This document shows positions 33,985-39,748 of a stretch of 39,748 bases of DNA, in pieces. Source of the stretch: Massilia horti (lineage in GTDB: Bacteria; Pseudomonadota; Gammaproteobacteria; Burkholderiales; Burkholderiaceae_D); contig NZ_SPUM01000144.1 in the NCBI RefSeq assembly GCF_004614195.1, positions 1-39,748 on the forward strand, given 5' to 3'. Each line of letters opens with the position of its first letter. Position 1 is the first letter of the stretch. Both the position numbers and the translations under genes were made by a program. A model generated the notes under the pieces. That model saw only the letters and a list, made by a program, of their open reading frames with translations. It ran no database searches and had not been told where the DNA came from.

Positions 33985-34215
33985 TCACTTGGAGGGGGCG
34001 GCCCGCCGGCTGTGGGACGCGCGCGAGCGGTTTGGCTTGGTCAACACGCGTAGCGACAAGGCGAGCCACAAGCCGCGTTGTTCATAGGTCGGGCTGGTCG
34101 GGTTCCCGTAGACGCACAGGGCAGCTCCCAGGATGCGCAGGGGGATATCCGCGGCGCACCGGCGCTCGGTGCTGCGGCGTTCTATCCAGCCGCGTGGTGG
34201 AACGCGTTCTTGCAT
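33985..34215 (-). CDS. Small hypothetical protein between tRNA-Arg copies
   Basis: 76 residues from ATG 34215, which has GGAGG 10 bases upstream; the frame continues to 34284 without a better start. Arg/Ser-rich with one mildly hydrophobic central part (IPLRILGAALCVYGNP). No recognised family. The Shine-Dalgarno is the main support; the product could equally be a chance frame in a tRNA-flanking remnant. Confidence 0.42.
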   Translation of the reverse strand: MQERVPPRGWIERRSTERRCAADIPLRILGAALCVYGNPTSPTYEQRGLWLALSLRVLTKPNRSRASHSRRAAPSK

Positions 34216-34400
34216 GATGATTGCCTCCAGGAAAAGAACCGGGTAAGCCATTGTTGCGTGGCTCGTCCTGGAAGAAGTTGGCAATCGTCAACGGAATTAG
34301 TGCCCACGATCAATAATCATTGATCGCATGACGTGGTCAAAAGGCATCGGGTCGTACGGCAGGCCAAAGCTGCGCCGGCTCGCGTGCGCATTCCCAAACG

Positions 34401-34432
34401 AAAAAAGGGACCAGATTTTTCAATCTGGTCCC
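34401..34432 (-). terminator. Terminator after tRNA-Arg copy 3
   Basis: Same stem as after copy 2 (GGGACCAG... with one loop base changed) and six T (34406-34401). Together with the tRNA it shows that copies 2 and 3 were duplicated as a unit including the terminator. Confidence 0.92.
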
Positions 34433-34440
34433 TCATATTC

Positions 34441-34517
34441 TGGCGCGGCTGGCAGGAATCGAACCCACGACCCCTTGGTTCGTAGCCAAGTACTCTATCC
34501 AGCTGAGCTACAGCCGC
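34441..34517 (-). tRNA. tRNA-Arg (ACG), copy 3
   Basis: Identical to copies 1 and 2, 77 bases with CCA. Confidence 0.97.
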
Positions 34518-34528
34518 CCGATGCACGC

Positions 34529-34534
34529 ATTATA
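34529..34534 (-). promoter_or_regulatory. -10 box of tRNA-Arg copy 3
   Basis: Minus-strand TATAAT at 34534-34529, 11 bases before the tRNA as in the other copies. The expected -35 position (TTCCGG) is poor, so this copy may be the weakest or may rely on upstream elements. Confidence 0.65.
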
Positions 34535-34624
34535 GCAGCCGGGTTTTGTTTCCGGAAGTCTTAATTTCTTTCAGCTTTGTAAGATGTTCTGTTAGATTTA
34601 CTCATCTTTTGGAATCGGATCAAT

Positions 34625-37600
34625 ATGCTGGGCTTGACCTTCGCGCGCATTGCGCGCTGGAGCATGGGTACTCTGCTGGCGGTGGCCTGCGCCACGGCCT
34701 TCGGCATGACGTCGCGCAGCCTGCGTTTCGAGCGCCTGTCGATCGAACAGGGGCTGGCGCAGGAATCGGTGCTTACCATCCTGCAGGACCGCCAGGGATT
34801 CATGTGGTTCGGTACGCAGGCCGGCCTGAACCGTTACGACGGTTACAAGATCACCGTCTTTCGCAACGACCCGCGCGATCCTGGCAGCATTGTCGACAAC
34901 TACGTGAACGCGTCGTTCGAGGATGCCAGCGGGCGCCTGTGGTTCGGCACCAAGGGCGGCCTGACGCGCTTTGATCCCGCCACCGGCCGCTTCGTGCATT
35001 ATGCGCCGCCCGGTGCCGCGCGCAAGTTACATAACCAGTCGGTGAACGCGATCGCGCCCGACGGGGAGGGAGGCTTGTGGCTCGCCACTGGCGACGGCCT
35101 TAACCACTTCGACCCCGCAAGCGGGCACTTCGTAACGCTGCGCCATGATCCGCGCGATCCATCCAGCCTGCGCAACGACCGCGTCAATGCGCTGGCGGTG
35201 GACAATACGGGAGCAGTCTGGGTCGGCACTGCCGATGGGCTCGACCGGCTTGCGCGCGGCGCCCGGCACTTCGAACACTTTGCCATCGAGCGGGCGTCAG
35301 ATGCGCGCCGCAATAGCGTGCAGGCGCTCGCAATGGGCCCGCGCGATACGCTGTGGGTGGGCACCGGCTCCGGCCTGCAAGCCTGGCACCTGGGTGGCGG
35401 CGCTCCCACGCGCCGCCACCTGGACGCGCGCGACGGCATGAACGATCAGCGCGTGCTGGCGCTGTACGTCGACCGCGGCGCCAACGTGTGGGTGGGCACC
35501 GATCTGGAGGGCCTGAAGTGGCTCGATCCGACCACCGGGCGCTTTGTCAGCTACCGCAACGAGGCGCTCGACCCGCACAGCCTGTCCGACAACCAGGTGA
35601 GCTCGATCTGGGTCGATCGCACCGGGACGCTGTGGGTAGGCACGCTGTTCGGCGGCGCGAACCGCACTGACCTGGCCAGCGGCGGCTTTTCGCGATTCAC
35701 CCATGCCAGCGCCAACATCGGCAATGGCAAGGTGCGCGCCATCGTCGGCGATCCCGACGGACGTCTCTGGCTTGGCACGACCGGCGGCGGCTTGATCCGC
35801 ATCGATCCGCGCACTAGCCACACCGAGCAGATCCGCGCAAGCCGTGGCGGTCTGCCGGACGACACGGTCACGGCGTTGGCGCGTGCGCCTGGACGGCTTT
35901 GGGTTGGCACCTCCAACGGACTTGCCTGGCTCGATCCCGCCACCGGACGTTTTACCCAGGTGATGCTGGACCGTAGCGCAGACGCCGAGGATCGCTTCAT
36001 TCAGGCGCTGCGCATCGCCCGCAACGGCAACCTGTGGGCGGTTACGCGCGGTGGCCTGTTCTCTCTGTCGCCGGATGGGAGAACGCGCAGCTGGAGCCAC
36101 CATGCGGGCGACCCAAACAGCCTGGGTGAGGACTACGGTTATGCGCTGCTCGAAGCGGCCGACGGCGCAATCTGGATCGCCACCGCCAACGGCCTGGATC
36201 GTTTTGATGAGGCCAGCGGCAAGTTCACCCATTTCCGCCATGATCCAGCCGATTCGACGAGCCTGCGCCACGACCGCGTCTATAGCCTGCTCGAGTCGGC
36301 GCGGGGCGATTTGTGGGTCGGCACCGCCGGAGGGCTGCAGCGGCTCGAGCGGGACAAGCACGGCAAGGTGACGTTCCGACTATTCCGCGTCAGCAGCGGA
36401 CCGGAACCGGTGCCGATCGGCGCCATGCTGGAAGACGCATCGGGCATGCTTTGGGTTAGCACCACGCAGGGGATTTCGCGGCTCGATCCCGCGACCGGGC
36501 AGTTAAAGTACTACACCGCCAAGGATGGCCTGATCGACGGTTCGTACTTCGTCGGTTCGGCCTGGCACGGCGCGGACGGCCAGCTGCATTTTGGCGGCGT
36601 GCGCGGGCTGACCTCGTTCATGCCCGAAGCAATCCGCGACAATCCCTATCCGCCGGTGGTCGCGATCACGGACTTCCAGGTCGCGAACCGTTCGCGCCCG
36701 CTGGGCGGTGCGCGCGAGGTCACGCTCAATCACCGGGAATCGGTGTTTACGATCCAGTTCGCGGCGCTGCATTACGCCGACCCCGGCGGTAACCGCTACG
36801 CCTACCAGCTGGCGGGCTTCGACGAGGGCTGGGCCGACGCGGATGCCAGCAAGCCGTATGCGACCTACACCAACCTCGATCCGGGCCAGTACGTGTTCCG
36901 CGTGGTCGCCGCAAACAAGGATGGCGTCTGGAGCGAGCAGCCGACCACGCTTCGAATCACCATCGCGCCGCCATTCTGGAAGACCTGGTGGTTCCGCACG
37001 CTCGCGCTGGTTGTGGCGCTGAGCGCGGCGTACACTGGCTATCGCTTGCGGGTGCGCGCGCTGGTGCAGCAGAAGCAGACGCTCGAGCACGAGGTGGCCG
37101 AGCGTACCGGCGAACTGCGGCTCGAGAAGGAAGAGGCCGAGCAGCGCCGCCAGGAGGTGGAACGCCAGAAGGAAGTGGTCGAACAGGCGCACCGCGACAT
37201 TTCGCGGCTGTCGGCGATCGGACGCAAGCTGACCGCGAACCTGGACAGCGAGGCGATCATGGGCACGCTATATGAACACGTGCACGAACTGATGGATGCG
37301 AGCGTGTTCGCCATCGTGATCGGGCGCCCGGAACGCGGCTTGCTCGCGTATCCGTTCGCGGTCGTCGGTGGCCGGCGCTGCACGCCATTCGAGCGGCCCG
37401 CCGCGCAGCCGCACCAGCTCGCCGCATGGTGCATCAACCACGGCAGCGAAGTGTTCATCGAGGACATCGAGCGCCAGTGCCGCGACTTCCTGCCGGGCGC
37501 CCGCCCGGAGGAGGCGGCACGCGTCGCGCTGCCGTGCGCCGACGTCCCCCTGCGCCTGCCGCGTTCGCTGATGTTCGTGCCGATCCTGGTCGGCAGGCGG

Positions 37601-38512
37601 GTGCTGGGCGCGGTCACGGTCCAGAGCTTTGCCCCCGCCGCCTATCGGCCGGTGCAGCTGGACATGCTGCGCACGCTCGCCGCCTACGTCGGGGTCGCGT
37701 TCGACAACGCCGATGCCTATCGCCGGCTCAAGGAAACCCAGGCGCAGCTGGCGGCGCAGGAGCGGCTCGCCTCCCTCGGCTCGCTGGTGGCGGGCGTGGC
37801 CCATGAGCTCAATACCCCGATCGGCAACAGCCTGCTGATGGCGAGCACTTTGCAGGAAAAGACCGCGCAGATGGCCACGCGCTTCGAGGACGCTTCCTTG
37901 CGCCGCTCCGAACTGGCAAGCTGGATTGCGGACTCGCGCGAGGCGTCCGGCCTGATCACGCGCAGCCTGCACAGCGCGGCCGAACTGGTCAACAGCTTCC
38001 GGCAGGTGTCGGTGGACCAGGCCAGCGCGCAGCGGCGCCGCTTCGAACTGGCGCAGGTCAGCCAGGAGATCGCGGCCACGATCATGAACAAGGTGCGGCG
38101 CGAAGGGCACCTGCTCGAACTGCGCGTCCCGGACGGGATCGTCATGAACAGCTTTCCCGGGCCGCTCGGCCAGGTACTGATCAACTTCGTCAACAACTCG
38201 CTGCTGCACGCATTCGACGAACCGGGCGGGCAGATGCAGCTGTCGGCCTTTACGCCGGTGCGGGACCGGGTGCGCATCGAGTTCCACGACAACGGACGCG
38301 GCATCGCGCGCGAACACCTGGGCCGCATCTTCGACCCGTTCTTCACTACCCGGATGGGGCAGGGCGGAACCGGACTTGGGCTGAACATCGTCTACAACAT
38401 CGTGACCTCGCTGTTGAAAGGTACAGTGCGGGTGGAGAGCGAGCCGGGGCAAGGCACCACCTTCATCCTCGACCTTCCACTCGACAGCGGGGCGATTGAT
38501 AACGCAAGCTAA
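34625..38512 (+). CDS. Periplasmic two-component propeller sensor histidine kinase
   Basis: 1295 residues; ATG at 34625 with GGAATCGG upstream. N-terminal signal/anchor (residues 12-28). Residues 35-680 hold about a dozen Reg_prop blade repeats of the form (L/M)WxGTxxGLxRxDxxTGxF, forming two beta-propellers; a Y_Y_Y domain follows at about 715-780 (NRYAYQLAGFDEGWADA), then one TM helix (788-806), coiled coil, GAF-like domain (880-1040), HisKA with LVAGVAHELNTPIGN (His1060) and HATPase_c (NNSLLHAFDE, DNGRGIAREHLGRIFDPFFTT, GTGLGLNIVYNIV). Related proteins in Bacteroides sense oligosaccharides and carry a C-terminal AraC regulator; here there is no receiver or DNA-binding output. The cognate regulator is not in the window. 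A dehydrogenase gene follows 9 bases later. Confidence 0.92.
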   Translation: MLGLTFARIARWSMGTLLAVACATAFGMTSRSLRFERLSIEQGLAQESVLTILQDRQGFMWFGTQAGLNRYDGYKITVFRNDPRDPGSIVDNYVNASFEDASGRLWFGTKGGLTRFDPATGRFVHYAPPGAARKLHNQSVNAIAPDGEGGLWLATGDGLNHFDPASGHFVTLRHDPRDPSSLRNDRVNALAVDNTGAVWVGTADGLDRLARGARHFEHFAIERASDARRNSVQALAMGPRDTLWVGTGSGLQAWHLGGGAPTRRHLDARDGMNDQRVLALYVDRGANVWVGTDLEGLKWLDPTTGRFVSYRNEALDPHSLSDNQVSSIWVDRTGTLWVGTLFGGANRTDLASGGFSRFTHASANIGNGKVRAIVGDPDGRLWLGTTGGGLIRIDPRTSHTEQIRASRGGLPDDTVTALARAPGRLWVGTSNGLAWLDPATGRFTQVMLDRSADAEDRFIQALRIARNGNLWAVTRGGLFSLSPDGRTRSWSHHAGDPNSLGEDYGYALLEAADGAIWIATANGLDRFDEASGKFTHFRHDPADSTSLRHDRVYSLLESARGDLWVGTAGGLQRLERDKHGKVTFRLFRVSSGPEPVPIGAMLEDASGMLWVSTTQGISRLDPATGQLKYYTAKDGLIDGSYFVGSAWHGADGQLHFGGVRGLTSFMPEAIRDNPYPPVVAITDFQVANRSRPLGGAREVTLNHRESVFTIQFAALHYADPGGNRYAYQLAGFDEGWADADASKPYATYTNLDPGQYVFRVVAANKDGVWSEQPTTLRITIAPPFWKTWWFRTLALVVALSAAYTGYRLRVRALVQQKQTLEHEVAERTGELRLEKEEAEQRRQEVERQKEVVEQAHRDISRLSAIGRKLTANLDSEAIMGTLYEHVHELMDASVFAIVIGRPERGLLAYPFAVVGGRRCTPFERPAAQPHQLAAWCINHGSEVFIEDIERQCRDFLPGARPEEAARVALPCADVPLRLPRSLMFVPILVGRRVLGAVTVQSFAPAAYRPVQLDMLRTLAAYVGVAFDNADAYRRLKETQAQLAAQERLASLGSLVAGVAHELNTPIGNSLLMASTLQEKTAQMATRFEDASLRRSELASWIADSREASGLITRSLHSAAELVNSFRQVSVDQASAQRRRFELAQVSQEIAATIMNKVRREGHLLELRVPDGIVMNSFPGPLGQVLINFVNNSLLHAFDEPGGQMQLSAFTPVRDRVRIEFHDNGRGIAREHLGRIFDPFFTTRMGQGGTGLGLNIVYNIVTSLLKGTVRVESEPGQGTTFILDLPLDSGAIDNAS

Positions 38513-38521
38513 AAGGAAGAG

Positions 38522-39667
38522 ATGACCGTCATTACCAACATCGAAGACCTGCGGGTCCTGGCGAAAAAGCGCGTGCCGCGCATGTTCTACGATTACGCCG
38601 ACGCCGGCTCGTGGACCGAGTCCACCTACCGTTCCAACGAAGAGGACTTCCGGAAGATCAAATTCCGCCAGCGGGTGGCGGTGAACCTCGAGAACCGCAC
38701 CACCAAAAGCACGATGGTCGGCCAGGAGGTGTCGATGCCGGTTGCGCTCGCGCCCACGGGCCTGACCGGCATGCAGCACGCGGACGGCGAGATCCTGGCA
38801 GCGCGCGCGGCCGAGCAGTTCGGTGTGCCGTTCACCCTGTCGACGATGAGCATCTGCTCGATCGAGGACGTAGCGGCGCATACCACCAAGCCGTTCTGGT
38901 TCCAGCTGTACGTGATGCGCGACCGCGAATTCATCAACCGCCTGATCGACCGCGCCAAGGCCGCGCGCTGCTCGGCGCTGGTGCTCACGCTCGACCTGCA
39001 GGTGCTGGGGCAGCGCCACAAGGACATCCGCAACGGCATGAGCGCGCCGCCCAAGCTGACGATTCCGAACATCCTGAACCTGATGACCAAGCCGCGCTGG
39101 GTCTACCACATCCTGCGCACCCCGCGCCGCCAGTTCGGCAATATCGTCGGCCACGCGACCAGCGTCTCGGACATGAGCTCATTGTCGTCGTGGACCAGTC
39201 AGCAGTTCGACCCGGCGCTGTCGTGGGCGGACGTTGAATGGATCAAGAAGCGCTGGGGCGGCAAGTTGATCATCAAGGGCATCATGGACCCGGAAGACGC
39301 GCGGCTGGCGGTCGACAGCGGCGCCGATGCGCTGGTGGTGTCGAATCACGGCGGGCGGCAGTTGGATGGCGCGCAGTCGAGCGTCGGTGCGCTGCCTGCG
39401 ATCGTGGAAGCGGTTGGCAAGCAGATCGAGGTGCACATGGACGGCGGCGTGCGCTCCGGGCAGGACGTGATCCGCGCGCTGGCGCTGGGCGCCAAGGGCG
39501 TGTATATCGGCCGGCCGTTCCTGTACGGGTTGGGCGCGATGGGAGAGGCGGGCGTGAGCAGGTGTCTCGAGATCATCCGCAATGAGCTTGACCTGACCAT
39601 GGCGTTTTGCGGGCTGCGCGATGTGCGGGACGTGGACAGGAATATCCTGCTGCCGGGGACGTACTGA
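38522..39667 (+). CDS. FMN-dependent alpha-hydroxy-acid dehydrogenase (LldD/MdlB-like)
   Basis: 381 residues, ATG at 38522 behind AGGAAGAG. TIM-barrel flavoprotein of the L-lactate dehydrogenase / glycolate oxidase / mandelate dehydrogenase family, which oxidises L-2-hydroxy acids to 2-keto acids and passes electrons to quinone. Visible motifs: MFYDYADAGSWTESTYRSN near the start, ALAPTGLTGM (FMN), FQLYVMRDREF, LTLDLQVLGQRHKDIRNGM, catalytic SNHGGRQLDGA (His general base, Arg substrate carboxylate), and DGGVRSGQDVIRALALGAKGVYIGRP (FMN phosphate). Length matches LldD. The exact substrate cannot be read from sequence. The 9-base gap to the propeller kinase suggests co-transcription, so the kinase may sense a related hydroxy acid or its source; this is inference. 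Confidence 0.9.
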   Translation: MTVITNIEDLRVLAKKRVPRMFYDYADAGSWTESTYRSNEEDFRKIKFRQRVAVNLENRTTKSTMVGQEVSMPVALAPTGLTGMQHADGEILAARAAEQFGVPFTLSTMSICSIEDVAAHTTKPFWFQLYVMRDREFINRLIDRAKAARCSALVLTLDLQVLGQRHKDIRNGMSAPPKLTIPNILNLMTKPRWVYHILRTPRRQFGNIVGHATSVSDMSSLSSWTSQQFDPALSWADVEWIKKRWGGKLIIKGIMDPEDARLAVDSGADALVVSNHGGRQLDGAQSSVGALPAIVEAVGKQIEVHMDGGVRSGQDVIRALALGAKGVYIGRPFLYGLGAMGEAGVSRCLEIIRNELDLTMAFCGLRDVRDVDRNILLPGTY

Positions 39668-39693
39668 CGTCATTCGGAGCCAACACTGCATAT

Positions 39694-39748
39694 CCGTACC
39701 GCGTGCGCACAGGTGCGCACCCTAACGGTCATTGCAGAGCGTGCCACC
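39694..39748 (-). repeat. REP-like element forming the right terminal inverted repeat
   Basis: Reverse-oriented copy of the GTGCGCAC element (39694-39726) plus 22 further bases, all matching positions 8-62 in inverse orientation with two mismatches. It lies 27 bases after the dehydrogenase stop and reaches the window edge. Confidence 0.85.

Noticed and set aside
34381..34400. GCGTGCGCA near tRNA-Arg copy 3 as another REP copy
   Set aside because: Only half a palindrome, without the second GTGCGCAC or the GTAGG/GCGGT flanks.

Overview
The window is GC-rich DNA that looks like the chromosome of a Burkholderiales bacterium, most likely Oxalobacteraceae (Massilia/Duganella/Janthinobacterium type). 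The clues are a PEP-CTERM protein, DUF3562-, BPSS1780- and STY0301-like proteins, the many hybrid sensor kinases, and a dispersed repeat family. All names come from reading the sequence by eye; no database search was run.

Layout. (1) 0.2-5.6 kb: a putative cation-handling cluster. It holds a DUF3562-like protein, a DUF5132-like membrane protein, two small HMA-like proteins without CxxC, a Gly-rich protein, and a P2-type (Ca2+-ATPase-like) pump whose own N-terminus carries the same cysteine-free HMA-like module. (2) 5.7-6.9 kb: an orphan type VI secretion operon (hcp, a putative His/Cys hydrolase effector, and a two-helix membrane protein that may be its immunity partner). (3) 7.0-9.5 kb: a copper-exporting ATPase behind a textbook CueR-type promoter. 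Its C-terminal 68 residues are a complete CopZ-like chaperone preceded by its own Shine-Dalgarno and ATG. (4) 9.8-18.3 kb: a CDF transporter, a Pat-type protein acetyltransferase, a RhlE-type helicase, envelope proteins and a type II NADH dehydrogenase. (5) 18.5-31.1 kb: a signalling island. It has a NarL-type kinase, two soluble hybrid kinases, a REC-GGDEF diguanylate cyclase, a PAS-like/REC protein, and a tightly coupled TonB-receptor / YfiR-like / CHASE8-type hybrid kinase operon. Upstream of that operon sits a 19-codon hydrophobic ORF with a strong Shine-Dalgarno, opposed by a possible antisense RNA with its own terminator. (6) 31.1-34.5 kb: a PEP-CTERM protein, a membrane protein, and three identical tRNA-Arg(ACG) genes, each with its own promoter and terminator and with small ORFs between them. 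(7) 34.6-39.7 kb: a 1295-residue propeller sensor kinase followed 9 bases later by an FMN-dependent alpha-hydroxy-acid dehydrogenase.

Repeats. A REP-like element built on two GTGCGCAC palindromes occurs about eleven times. It is always intergenic, mostly as inverted pairs between convergent genes. The two window ends are themselves a 55-base inverted repeat containing this element, so the window may be a contig broken at a repeat, or a segment flanked by inverted repeats.

The best candidates for undescribed biology are the cysteine-free HMA/DUF5132/P2-ATPase cluster, the possible type I toxin-antitoxin-like micro-ORF/antisense pair at 26.4-26.6 kb, the Hcp-effector-immunity operon, and the CopA-CopZ fusion with a retained internal start.
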